Position numbers and translations under genes: made by a program. The notes beneath the pieces are model-generated. The model had not been told where the DNA came from. It worked only from the letters and a program-made list of their open reading frames with translations, and searched no databases. Positions 23,046-34,600 of a DNA stretch of 64,000 nt are shown in pieces (the stretch's first letter is position 1; each line of letters begins with the position of its first letter). The stretch covers positions 877,441 to 941,440 of the forward strand of contig KB205950.1 in NCBI GenBank assembly GCA_000328965.1, read 5' to 3'. The DNA is from Ascocoryne sarcoides NRRL 50072. Lineage: Eukaryota; Ascomycota; Leotiomycetes; Helotiales; Gelatinodiscaceae.

Positions 23046-25789
23046 GATGGTGTTGTGGTGAGCGTGTAAATCGAGTTTGGAAGAGGAGACGATTTGCAAA
23101 TGTGCGAGAGTGGGTTTGAAGGGACGATGAAGGCGTTGTGGAAATTGGGGTTTGAAAGGGTTGAGATTGAAGCGTTAAATATATCGAGGTTGAGCGCGTA
23201 GTGAAGATTAAAGTGAATTGAAGAAGATAGACCTTCTAAGGTGAATTATAAGGTGAGCGCGTTTTCGGACTCCTACATCCGCATGAAAAATTGTTCTGCC
23301 CGTCGAAAATCACCAATTTAACTGTCAGTTTACTACTAGACATTCGCGGCCACCAGATCTTCAGTGTGTTAGCTTTGTGAGGCCCGGTTGTCACAGTTCG
23401 ATAGCAGCAGCCCAGCGAGTAAATACAAATTTAACGTGCAGCATCGAGAGAGCGGCAACAGTTAGATCATTCATTAGACGTCTAATTCAATGGGATATAA
23501 GGGCGGTGTAAGTAAAATTTGCACTTGTGTATAAAGTGTGCAAATCTGGTGAGAAAACTCTATTTGACCTCTTAGCAGCAAATGAAATTACCAAGTGAGC
23601 CGAGATTCGCTGCTCCTTGACTTAATGTCTAAAGCCATGTCTACTCCGGAAACAGCAATATCCAAAGTACAAAGAATACAATTTATAATATCATCTTTGA
23701 GACTGCCAGGACTCTTGTCATTAGTCGAACTGGTGTAATCGGAAGGCAGATAAACGTTGAAGCGTTCAGGATATTTCACTAACCGTGGTTCTCCTATCAC
23801 GTGGGATATGCGGTCTTTGAGATGAACTTGAATAATATGTTTCTGAATACTTAGAGATGACGTTATAGAAGATTAATTAAAAGGATCAGTAATTTAGGAT
23901 CACTGCTTATTTACAATTAGAATTTAGCAATATGTGTATGTTAGAGTCAGGTGCTCACTTTAAGCCGTCGGGGGTTAATAAAGCTAAATAAATCCGTGTC
24001 TTCCAATTCATCTAAGAACTTGTCTCCTGGTCTAGTGGTAGCAAGCGAGAAAGTGGGCGATTCGGTTTCGCTTCTATAAGTCCTTGGACCTCGATATGCT
24101 TAGCATATGGGGCTAGGGTACACTACTCGTAAGCAGGTCCTCATAGACCAGAAGCATGTTCTTCATTTTTTAGTTTTTTTTACTGTTATAATTTAGGGTA
24201 TTTTTAGAGCTTTAACGCTCGCAACCTTTTTTTTCCATAGCCGGCTCGCTTAAGGCAAGGTCAATTGAGGGCGTTAAAACGAGCGACAAAATATTCTAAG
24301 TGTAAGTATTTCCTCCTGATGCGCGCAATAATATACTGAATGATTTAGGTACCTGAGGTGATTTTTTTGTCGAGTCGTTTGACCAACTTCATAGTGACCG
24401 GAATGTCACTCGCTCTAACATTATAAATGCCGGTGGGCAGTAGGAGCCTATTGAGCAGTATAGTGATGCAACGAGAATTATGGTCAAGTTTGCTAATCCA
24501 CGGCACATAGAGTTTTATTATAGCCATACATGCAGAGCTTCTGCGATATAAATCTAATCAATTGCACAACCGTGATATCACAATTTCTTACCGTTAATTT
24601 ACAAAACTAAATCTTAATCAGAGACTCTGACATAAAAAAGAAACTAGCTGTGAGAATCAAGAAATTTAACTCCTCTACATTCCTTTGTGCTCTCTGTAAA
24701 CAGCCTTGTGCAATAGAGAAACAACCGTCCTGGTTCAATGCAATCACAATCTTCAAAGTTATGCATCTTCAATTTCAAACTTTTCGACACCTGGTGTGGG
24801 TGACCCCAAACAAACATCTTTGAAGTATGCTATAATTTCAACCCAGAAGCTTCATTGCCCGATTGCTCCCCTGGGGCCAATAACTTCTAATCCTGACTGC
24901 TAATGGTATAAAGTGTCTGTTGCGAAAAATTATGTTTCAATTATAAGCTAAGTCCGACCAACAAGGCAGTATTAAGGGTTCACGATGGACTAAAGCACAT
25001 AAAAAGACACGGAGCTGGTTCTTTGAAAGACGTTCTTTGCTGGCGTAAACACGCCAGTTGGCATAACTCAGCCTCTAATTTCACTGACTAAAATCAACAC
25101 TTTGATTAACGATAATATCTAAAGCTGCGGACAAATTGGCCTTCGGATGTAAGATGGTCAACGTCCCTAAGCCCCCTTCTTATAACAATGGATGTCCACC
25201 CTCTCTCACCCTTCGAAAGTTCAATATTGAAATTGCCTATGAAAAGGAGTCTAGTTTCACTTCTGTTTCAACTGCTTAAAAATTCGAAGATGGTTAACAG
25301 TTATAGAAGCAATGCAATTTTACCTTTTCTACCCGAAGTAAACTATCGCCCCTTCTGGAACTTGGATATGGATGAACATAAAGCAATATCTCATGACCAT
25401 CTGCCTTATGCTTTAGAAATACGAGGGGATGGAATTGAGCACACTACATTTCTGTCCTAGAGAGCACCTTTAGTCAACGCCGACAATATCTAGTAATGCT
25501 AGTCATACTTATTATTTATTCAAACCATGAATTTTTGTGGTTAATTATACAATCAAGTGCAAGAAAAGTGGGAGAGACGCAGCCACAATGGCGAGGATTC
25601 AATTAATGTATCGAATTCGTGTTCATAATCATTACTCATAAGAGTCATCAACAAGCAAAATTTGCCACCCTGGTCCCTTGCCTGCTTACATATAAGGAAA
25701 GAATGAAGTCCTACCGCCAAATTGAGGTACAGACTCCGAGCCCAAACCCGCTCATCCAACGAGAATCGAAACACAACATATCCCCCCAA
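23046..25789. other. AT-rich gene-poor stretch, 2.7 kb
   Basis: It holds the structured element at 24027-24185 and scattered ORFs of 60-90 codons (for example 23588..23800 minus and 25188..25460 plus) without recognisable domains. The composition fits decayed repetitive DNA, but no transposase or reverse transcriptase fragment could be recognised. Confidence 0.5.
24027..24185 (+). other. Nested hairpin element with Pol III-like signals
   Basis: Three nested inverted repeats: ctggtcta (24027-24034) with tagaccag (24144-24151); ggacct (24086-24091) with aggtcc (24135-24140); and atatgc (24094-24099) with gcatat (24103-24108, 3-nt loop). The 5' arm overlaps tggtctagtgg, a perfect match to the tRNA A-box consensus. 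A weak B-box-like gattcggtttc starts 31 nt later, and a T-rich run that could act as a Pol III stop follows at about 24168-24180. A tRNA cloverleaf does not fold, so this may be a tRNA-derived SINE relic, a small RNA, or chance. Confidence 0.3.
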
Positions 25790-28451
25790 TCATAACCAAA
25801 TATCATCCCCCGGAATCCTCTTTTGATTCTCTCCACTTCCCGCAAAGTCTAGCTTCATCTCAATCTTTGGTGGGGTTGGTTCAGGGGCAGACTTTTTTGG
25901 ACTCTTCTTCACTGGGCTCTTTGGGTCGATACAGGGCCCACAACGAACATCCCGAGTATCCCAGTTATCTGCGGCTGCGGCTGCAACCCAACACCTTAAA
26001 CCATCATGAACACTACCGTAAAATTTCTCCTTACAAAGCCGGAGTGTACTTCCCATGCACCTTTCCCACCCTGAGACGACAAGTTGCTCGCGGAGAGCAT
26101 TACGCTCTGCTTGCGTTGGTAAACTGGCCAGAATTCCATTAAGAATATCCAGATGGGAAGCAAGATAGTTAGTTGCGTCCCATTCGACACCGCCAACGTA
26201 AGGAGCTGCAGGAACCGGAGGCCGCTCTTTTGGGAAGTGCTTCTCCATGTAGACATAATGAGCATTCTTCTGATCAAGGCTTCCGCTTGTTCTTACGGTG
26301 TTGCCTGCATCACCCTTAAGTTCGTAGCTTTTGGCCCCGCCTGGCAATGCAATAACATTCATGTTGTGGAGGAAAATCCAAAACACCTCCTTCGTCACAT
26401 CTGTTACTTCCTTGCACCAAACTCTGTATGGGCGTGGGCGTCTCATCTCGAGAACAAATCCAACAGGTCGTTGAGATTCGCTGGGTTCTGGATCGCGGAG
26501 GTAGGATAGAAGAGTCTGAGCTCTCTGGGTGCGTTCGGATAATGGGGAGGACTTTAAATATGTAAAAAGTAAAGATGTGATAATATTGCGTGTCGTGAAT
26601 TCGCTAGGTCCCTTTTTTTCCTCGTCGAAAACCATGGCGAGAAGGGCTGGGAAGAGTGTCTTCTGAATTTTGTCGAGGTGATGAAGAGCAAGCTCGGTGG
26701 TTGAAAGCGCTTTCATGCAGAGTAGGGCTTCATGGAGTAGAGCATCTTCGTGTTCCTCTCTGTTATTTCATTAGTAAATTCTTCGGAAATGGAATCACAG
26801 TAGCATACCTCCACTCAACCTCCATTGTTCTATGTAACAAACCAACAATCTCCTCCAACCCCCCTTGTTGGATGAAATCATCAGTCCATGCCACTGTCTC
26901 ATTTCGAAGCAAAAGTCGTAGTTTGTGCAACCGACCAACTTCAACCAATTCTGGCTTCTGAACCTTTCGTAAGTATGAAACAAAATCATCTGCTAGTTGC
27001 CCCTTAGCCTTAGCAATCAATGTTTGGGCGACTGAAGCTCCCGCAGCGGTTAAAGATTTGGAACCACCAATTATACTATCTGAAGATTTGGTTCTAGAAT
27101 GCTTGAATGTCCCTTCCGACTTTTTCTTTGCTGGTGACGAATGCTCCTTGCCGCTTGCTCTCGATAAAGTAAAGGTTCGACTTCGTGTTTTCTTGGACTT
27201 AACCTCAGGGATATCATGGATACCAGCAGTTGCATCAGCACTTGAGTCGCTACCATTAGTTCCAGGCCTCCCATTCTTTGGTCCAGCTGTTTCAGCCCAG
27301 TCCTGCTTGACGAAATCCTTCTTTAACGACATAGCAAGACTCCTCATCTTCCCGCGTTGGTGCTCGGGTATATTGCGTCTATCCAGCATCGCCTCGAACT
27401 CTTTATCCACATCCTTGTCTTTGAGAACAGGCCCCATATCGACTTCGTTATCTGCAACATCTGCGGCGTGTATATTCCCGTGTTTAGAATGTTTTGAGCC
27501 AAAGGATGAGACAGCTGCGAAGACTCGACTTCTAGTACTCTTCTCCGTCTTTGTAGGTGATTCGGTGGCCTTTCTATCCAAGCTTGGTCGCTTTGGTCCA
27601 GAGGCCCGCCTTATTATCTCTGCGCTATTCCTTGATCCATTGTTAATATGCCTTGTAATATCTTTCATGCTGAAGCTGCTGGGTAGGTATGTCGACCTTG
27701 GTCTCTGGGATTCACCCTCATCCCGACGGACCAGAGGAGGCTGAGAGCTAGGGCCCTCGTAGAAGTTCCGTTGTTTCCGGGGTGAATAGTTCTCTGGTGT
27801 GTAACGATCTATCTCGTCCTCTAGAAATTTCCCTCCAAGTGGTTGTTTGGCAAAATGTTCGCTCGAGAATTGGGCATATATTGGAGGAGGTCGATTGGAC
27901 TCCACGGACGTTGATCTGCTAGGATTCTTATTCTCTTTGTCTTTTTGGGATTTGGCCTCTTGTGCGGCCTCCTTGCGTAGGTTCTTGGACGACTTCGGGC
28001 GTCCGAGTAGAGCTGCAAGGTTGGTAGATGATTTCGTCTTCTTGGGTTTGCTAGACTTCGACTCCTTTCCTCTGGTAATTTTCTCGAATTCCTTGCCGGC
28101 GAGGGATTTCAAAGATATCGAGCTCAAAGTTTTCTTGTGCAGAGCCTTTGTCTTGTTATCAGATGTGTTAGGTCGTTTCCCGCCTTGGAAATCAGTCGGT
28201 GCCGAGGGTGACTGGCTTTGATGATTCTGTTGTAACTCTGCGAGAGCTCGGAAATGAGGATGGTCTTGCGGAGTGAATGACACGGTTTCAGAGGTAGGTG
28301 AGGTATAGCTGACTGGCGGGTTCGAGGATAGAACAGCCCCTTCAGAGGGCATCCGTCTGTGCATGAACGACAAGTTCGACAATACTGAGGACTTTGCCCG
28401 TTTGTGTTGATAAGAATCCGATACCGGATATTGAGAGCCCATAGTGAACAT
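25790..28451 (-). CDS. Formin-type GBD/FH3 domain protein lacking FH2
   Basis: Exons 28451..26809 and 26759..25790 join in phase to 870 residues. The start is the ATG of MFTMGSQYP; a second ATG follows three codons later. Residues 1-340 are Ser/Lys/Arg-rich and disordered. The Drf GTPase-binding segment starts near residue 350 (DKEFEAMLDRRNIPEHQR and MRSLAMSLKKDFV). It is interrupted by a basic low-complexity stretch and resumes with the armadillo-like part: FVSYLRKVQKPELVEVGRL, then LRLLLRNETVAWTDDFIQQG, GLEEIVGLL and ELALHHLDKIQKTLFPAL. These features match Rho-GTPase-binding formin N-termini. The frame ends without proline-rich FH1 or actin-nucleating FH2 domains, so it is probably a regulator or scaffold in polarity signalling and not a nucleator. 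Confidence 0.85.
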
Positions 28452-29767
28452 TGATTGAGGATATGTTGGGAACGAGGCCCAAATTATACTGCAATGATGC
28501 AAATAATGATCTTAGCCTTCGTGTCGATGGAGTTTTGAGGACGGGACCGTTGTTTACTCCACTATACTAGCCCGAGTTTCCGTGGCAACCTCAGGACGCC
28601 AAGAGAGCACCCCTGCCGATCCATATCTTCAACGTCCATGCGCCTCGGCCAGTTGCCGATTCACCGAACGACAGACGCAACCACACAGCGACAACAAACA
28701 CAACACAAGTCGATATACTCTGACCTAAACAAGCGGTCATTACCATAAGCATTTCGGCAGATATACTTTCTTTTCCGGCTATTTATTATTTGCTTTACGT
28801 TGCACCACTGAAAAGGAGGCTCAATGACGACCGTCTCCTCTTCCATTCCACCCATGATCACAGGACTCCACGAAAACTCTGATGCATTAAAAACTCTGAT
28901 GCGTCAAACCCTTTTGAGGACCATAGGTTTTCCTTCGTCTCCCACCTGTTCATGCAATACTCGTCCTACTATACATGCCTTTTGTCTTCACCGCTGGATA
29001 CCCCACCTAGACTAGACCTACTTGAGGTAAGGACAACATTCAAAACGCTCCAAAGCACCTTAGGCTATGGTGAAGTGCAGTAGAATCTAATAGAAGACAG
29101 GGTATATGAGGTAATAAGACTCCTTGTTCAGCTCAAATTGCCCTCTCCGGAAGTATTCAAATACGATTGCCTGAAAATAGAAATCAACTTCCAGCCGCAA
29201 AGACCTCTCGGGATATTACTTCTACACGACATATGCTAACGGGTAAGCTTTCGGTTCAAAAGAATACAATATGTATTTCCTTGGGGGCACGTAAATATTT
29301 TTGTTAGGATGAAATTGAGGGCATTGGTTTGTTGACAAGGTGCTTTTGTTTGATAGGGGGAAACTATGAAATGTTTGCAAGGCAAGCACTAGTTACGCCG
29401 GTGGTGGAAGAAATGCTCTGTCTACCTCTACTTCTAGTAAACAAAAGATTCCTCTCTCTCATAATTTATTCCTTGATTCCCTTCCCTAGCTTTGCCATCT
29501 TTATTACCCACATCAAAGAAGGACGGGTTATTTGAGTAGCTCTCTAGAGAATGATACTAACGGTTCCTTCAATTCCCAAATTCATTTCTTCAATTAATTA
29601 CACGCTCGCTGAAGAGATATTGCTGGTAGCTTCTTTTGCCATACCTATACACCTGCAATTTTTGTCCATCTTCCACTCTCAAAACCCCAAGACTAACATT
29701 GTCAGTAATGCTTCGTGGGACACCCTAATGCATTCTCTCGTTCCTCTCATACGCTCCTCGGGCTTAT
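28452..29767. other. Intergenic stretch, 1.3 kb
   Basis: Promoter side of the GBD/FH3 gene and 3' side of the 2EXR gene. A short direct repeat (aaaactctgatgc, twice, about 28873-28905) is the only pattern seen. No gene. Confidence 0.55.
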
Positions 29768-30772
29768 TTAGAACTGCATAAACTCCAGATTCATTGGTTG
29801 TACAAGGTTTTTGTTCAGTGCAGATAAGTAATCCATTTTAAGATTGGTTGATGTGTGGTAGGCATTACCCGGATCGTGCCGTTCCATCCTGTAGTTATGG
29901 AGCGTTGTGAATCTTCGGCCAATTTCCTCCCACACCTGTCTGTAATCGAATTTAATTAGGGTTATTAAATTCTCCCGCTCAGCTTTGGACTTCTTGTCAC
30001 CGTCACTCAGCACAAAGCACAGATCCTCGATATTCGGAAAGAGTCGGTGCAGTAAGCTCCAGATGTTGGTATGGCCAGTGCCTTGTAGAGCAAATGATAG
30101 TGGTACTTCCCCAGAACCCATGCGGATATACATCGCCAGTCTTCTTACTTTGGCAGTATCCAAACCCGCAATACCTAGGGTCATATCTACTAAGAAAGGG
30201 CCGACCGGACTAAGAGCAGGATTGTCCCAACCCCGAAGGAACGGAGCCCGAAGACGGAAGCCATGATTCAGATACAGCCAATCGTTTTCGTAGTTGTAGT
30301 AGAAGGGAGAGGATTGTCCGTACCGCCGGGTAGCTGGGCTCTCCAATCGAGCATAAAGTAGCTTGGCACGTTCTCGAGATTCACGACAGACATGGAGGAG
30401 GGCTGGAACACTGCTACCAGGAACATTGACTTTTGGCGAGACGAAACGACTTTCTTGAAGGTTTACGTCCCATATCTGGTCTCGAATCTCCGTCGGCAAG
30501 AGCGGGAAAAGCCAAAACTCTTGAAGTGGTGTATCATTAAGCCTGGCATTTCGTGCGAGCTGACAAGCCGTAGGTCCCGTGTTGAATAACGTTGTTTTTG
30601 ATGCTTGAGAGGGATTAACCGTGGAATACGGGCGGAGGAAGAGCTTCTCGGAGTTGAATGGATCAAGGCTCTGCTTTTGGTATAGAGATCGCAAGTCCTG
30701 GTCTCTTGTAGGCTTTGAGCGTCGCAGTCGATGAGGCCCTCGAGACAGGAAGGGTTGCTGTGTTTTGAACAT
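29768..30772 (-). CDS. 2EXR domain-containing protein, intact copy
   Basis: Single exon of 334 residues with an ATG start. The 2EXR signature is at about residues 85-100 (FWLFPLLPTEIRDQIW), followed by VPALLHVCRESRERAKLLYA, FYYNYENDWLYLNHG and LHRLFPNIEDLCFVLSD. These are the standard blocks of this large fungal family, which is abundant in plant-associated and soil Leotiomycetes and has no settled biochemical role. The N-terminus is basic. It is the intact member of a three-copy local group: decayed relatives lie at 31166..31876 (opposite strand, head to head) and 33082..33924. Confidence 0.88.
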   Translation of the reverse strand: MFKTQQPFLSRGPHRLRRSKPTRDQDLRSLYQKQSLDPFNSEKLFLRPYSTVNPSQASKTTLFNTGPTACQLARNARLNDTPLQEFWLFPLLPTEIRDQIWDVNLQESRFVSPKVNVPGSSVPALLHVCRESRERAKLLYARLESPATRRYGQSSPFYYNYENDWLYLNHGFRLRAPFLRGWDNPALSPVGPFLVDMTLGIAGLDTAKVRRLAMYIRMGSGEVPLSFALQGTGHTNIWSLLHRLFPNIEDLCFVLSDGDKKSKAERENLITLIKFDYRQVWEEIGRRFTTLHNYRMERHDPGNAYHTSTNLKMDYLSALNKNLVQPMNLEFMQF

Positions 30773-31165
30773 CTTTTTGGTTCTGAACGGATATTCAGAG
30801 AGTCAAAAGCATTGTATAATGAGTGTGAAGGGATTAGATCGGACACGCGAACAGACCGGAGGCGCGAATGGGTCGGAGACATGAATAGATAGTCTCGCTT
30901 TTGTCTAGGAGGGGACAGAACCTATTGTCGGTTAACAAAGCGGGCTAATCCAAATTCGGTCAACCTCAGTTTTGCTTCATATATCTAGCAGCCTGTCAAA
31001 GGCAGCCTACTCCTAAATCGCCGTGGCCTTAGTTCTTATTTCAAACAACTATCATCGGAACTTCTCAACAACAGTTCTGCAAACAATAACACGTCCCTCA
31101 ATATCACAATACCACCAACCACAGACACCTCTCTTTCCGATTCCAATTCCGACCACCTGTCTGCG
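30773..31165. other. Spacer between two 2EXR copies
   Basis: 393 bp between the start of the intact 2EXR gene and the start of its decayed divergent relative. No distinct motif is seen. Confidence 0.5.
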
Positions 31166-31876
31166 ATGGCTCCTGGAACTGAGACTTTAGGCACATCTGA
31201 TCATCAGATTGAAGGCATTGATTCTGATTTGAAGGCTCTTATGGTTCTGAAGTTAGCTACTACTGGTATCTGTCTCTATTCATCTGGATTGGTATCCTTC
31301 TTTTATTTCAACGCCTTCCCCAAAGAACTCCAACTCCAGATCTAGAACATCGCCATCTCAGAATTAGAGGAACAATACGTATCACTCAGTATGGCGCGCA
31401 ATTGAGATGCTGTCTTGGCTCTCATGCATGCATGCCACGACTCCCGGACTGAGACCATGAAATCCTACCCTCAAGTACAAGCTACGCCTGGCCGCTCACC
31501 TTTCTTCTACAACTACGAGAAGGACGTTCTCTGTATTAACTTCAAGCCTGTATATCCCACACCTCCATTGAGACACAACACTGCTGAAACACCAAGCAAA
31601 AATGTTGGCAACAACCTACGGATCCGCAATCAACTTGTCCCCGGCATCCAGCTTCTTGATCTCACTAGGGCACGATCGCTTGCACTGAAACCCCAGCTTC
31701 GACGAACTTATACACTTGGGCCAAGTGATTTCTCAAACATCTGGGCGAATTTGCATAAGCGCTGCCCGAATGTAACGAAGATGATATTACTCCACGTCTC
31801 AGAGACGGGGCAGATCGAATGGAGGAAAGCATCCGCCCGAAACCGCTTGATTATAGCAACCGCTTTACTGTCTTGA
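31166..31876 (+). pseudogene. Decayed 2EXR-family gene with two in-frame stops
   Basis: From the ATG at 31166 one frame runs to 31876 but is interrupted by TAG at 31343-31345 and TGA at 31403-31405. Family blocks lie on both sides in the same frame: FNAFPKELQLQI just before the TAG, which stands exactly where the conserved Trp of the 2EXR signature should be, then LALMHACHDSRTETMKSY and SPFFYNYEKDVLCINF. The C-terminal third is truncated compared with the intact neighbour. No GT..AG intron removes both stops without deleting the signature. A Trp TGG to TAG change is a C-to-T on the other strand in a CpA context, as made by repeat-induced point mutation (RIP); that cause is inference. Confidence 0.75.
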
Positions 31877-33081
31877 CAACGGGGACCAACGCATCCTGAT
31901 CCAACACTCGTGGCTGCTAAGCTCAAAATATTGCTAGTCAGTTAGCTCCCCGTTCTTATACTTGCTATACACCAATTCTTCCCCATTCGAGACTTAATAG
32001 TGCAGTTTGCGAGAATTCACTGCTATTTGATTTAGAGATTTGAATAAATGCCGCGCTCGCCATGCAATTTTACTTTCCCGATAACCCGATCCGAAGCCCG
32101 GTTATAAATTCCCAAGTTCCGAGCCTTATCCTGAGGCTGGTCCGATGTATTACCTGAGCTCCCCTTCACCCAAATACCATCCTCTCAGCATACTTTGTTT
32201 TATTGTATAAAGATCCTAAATGGCTCCTGTTGGCTCCATATTTAAAGTTGGTTAAGTTTCGAGAAATTGAAATTGAGAATAAGGTTCATTGATCATAATA
32301 ACAAGAGAACGGCAGGAAGTGACAAGTTACGCAATCACTAGTTGGATGTCGATCTCGTCGATTATGGAATATATTATTGCAAAGAAAAAGATGGCGAATC
32401 TAGTGGTGCTAATGTTAAGAGGTATATAGTATTGCCCATAGGTAGGTAACGTTTTGACATTTAACTGTTAACTTAGCAGACTTAAGTTTTTTTTGTTACT
32501 CGGATTGTTTCCAGAGCCTTCTAATTCGTTATTCAAGAACAGACAGACTCGGTGGTTTAATGTCTTTCTTCTTTAAGTCTCTGTTAGTTTTCTCTATTCC
32601 TCGTGTACACTTCACAATTATTACATAATGAACTACTATTGGTATACAAAGATTATCCAGGCCAATAGAAGAAGCTCTGTGAATCCCTTTTATTTTAAAC
32701 TAGATGTTCTCTGGGAGTTTTGAGATGTTTTGGCTTACATCCAAGAAGGGGGCTATTTTTAGTGTTCCTCGCTAAGTCATTTGACTAAGTGGATCGGCAG
32801 AGATCAGGAAACTAGTTCCAGATTTGAGAGTCTTATAGAATTTTTATTTCACATTGTCGAAAATGGGATTCGATGCTCATTGTAAGGGGAGCTGAGAATT
32901 CTTCAAGTGTCCTCATTTGACTATTACTTGAGGAGTCTTTTGACCCAACACGTAACTTAGCTATCTGTAAAAAGCTCCATTAGCATCCGTCATGTAATAA
33001 GTAGCTTAGCAACTTCTAATAGTACAGTCCATGAACAATATCCACACCATAGTGCACATTATTCTGCAACGCAAAACTTGA
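31877..33081. other. AT-rich intergenic stretch, 1.2 kb
   Basis: Between two decayed 2EXR copies. No gene or clear repeat is visible. Confidence 0.55.
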
Positions 33082-33924
33082 CTATTGCTGCATCAGTTGT
33101 TCCCGCTGAAATATTTTAGACTCCGCTGCAACTTTCCATGGCAGGCTCCACGCCCCGATCTGTTCGCATTCAAGCGGAGCCGTTAAGATACGTTGTTCCA
33201 GTAGCCAGTGGTCCCAAAGCTTAGTCCACATCCGAAATTGAAGGGAAAGCTCAACTGTGATCTTGGCGTTCCTCTTCTTATTTTCGTCTGGGTCTGCACA
33301 ATCAATCAAAGAAAGTATTTGTGCCCGCTAGCTAGAGCCCCTACGGTGGCCTGAAGTCAAGGAATCTCCGCCACTGAAATGCAATTGGGGAATATCTTTT
33401 TTGTCGCCAGCCAGAACCACTTAAAGAACTGCGAATCTCCGCTCCTGATGATATATGCAACATTCTCGGTTTTGGAAACATCAAGGCCGTAGACACGCCG
33501 AATGAAGTCTTCCATTTTCCGCAAGACTTCGCTTTCAGAGTTAAGAGGAGTCAAATTTATAGTCGAAGAAGAAGGCTGGAAAATTGGCATGATTGTCTTC
33601 ATCTGGAGAAATGAAAGGGCTTTTGGGTCCATGAAGACGGCTGTAACGTTTCAGAGCCTCAGCGCGGGCCTCAGAATTTGTATGTAAGAGAGCTGGGATT
33701 CTGTTTCCCTTTAGTTTTGCAACTATAGAGACGACCTCAGGATGGATGACGTCGTCTAGAGCGAACGACCAAATCATGAGGCGAGGAACCCATGGAAGGC
33801 TTGGAAAGAGTTCAAATACTTCGAGATAGCGAGTGACTGGTCTAATGGCATCCGGACATAGGATACAGCGGCATGCTGGAGGCTCTCTTTCCAATTGGAG
33901 GTTGATACTATCAAGAGCATCCAT
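33082..33924 (-). pseudogene. Frameshifted 2EXR-family gene
   Basis: From the ATG at 33924 the product begins with a family-like N-terminus. The 2EXR-like signature is FELFPSLPWVPRLMIW, then IPALLHTNSEARAEALKRY and FPAFFFDYKFD. The frame then stops near 33545, while homologous-looking sequence continues in the next frame (EVLRKMEDFIRRVYG to KKIFPNCISVAEIP) down to 33357. A third frame covers 33309..33082 (ITVELSLQFRMWTKLWDHW). The first break is a one-base shift with no intron signal. The second could hide an intron but the phases do not match. I call it a pseudogene; sequence errors at two sites are the alternative. Confidence 0.65.
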
Positions 33925-34600
33925 CACGGTGTCCGTGCCAAATTATCAGTCATGCACCCTCAGTACTGCTGCTTCATGAAAACAGAGGACGTATAGGTAT
34001 AGTTATTGATATTGAGACGACATTATAATAATTCTAACTGAGAATTAGGTATAGAGACCAAGTGACCAAGCCTACTCGAGTATTAGCACTAATATCAAAT
34101 ACAATTCATATGTAGTTACCTTAGCAGAAGAATTTGATAGAAGTCTAGTCTAAAGCAAGACAACGAAAACAACAGCAAGTACCAAAAGAGAAGAATAAGA
34201 TGCGATGGATACTAACGATTCAATCAGATGAGTTCGAGGTCCTCATGATACCAGCAGATGTATGCTAGCAAGAGTTTGAAAGTGACGAGACGTGTTGAAG
34301 AGTTACAAAATGGACAAGAAAGGAAGGAACGCCAAGATGAAAAGGCAGGGCTTGGAAAGACATTGGAAAGGGAAGAGCAACTGGTCATAGCACCTTGAAA
34401 CGAGTCTTAGCGACGAAGCGGAAGTATTAAGAAGGCAGCTAATCTTTGTCAAGAGTTTTGTCCGCAATTCCTTGATTGAATTGTTCGTTGCTAGTAACTG
34501 GGAAGGCTTGGTCTAGATCTAATGTATTTCACCCCTTTAAATTTACTCAGTCATATGTAATCTTACCAGCACCGACTATGCTGAATCATAGCACATCTTC
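33925..34600. other. Intergenic stretch
   Basis: Purine-rich, AT-rich spacer upstream of the frameshifted 2EXR copy and downstream of the iron-sulfur protein gene. No gene seen. Confidence 0.5.

Noticed and set aside
23588..23800. 70-codon minus ORF in the AT-rich desert
   Set aside because: Considered as a transposon fragment, but no reverse transcriptase, integrase or transposase motif is present.
24021..24095. tRNA gene starting at the A-box-like motif
   Set aside because: D-arm and acceptor stems do not pair and the B box matches only partly; kept as a structured element only.
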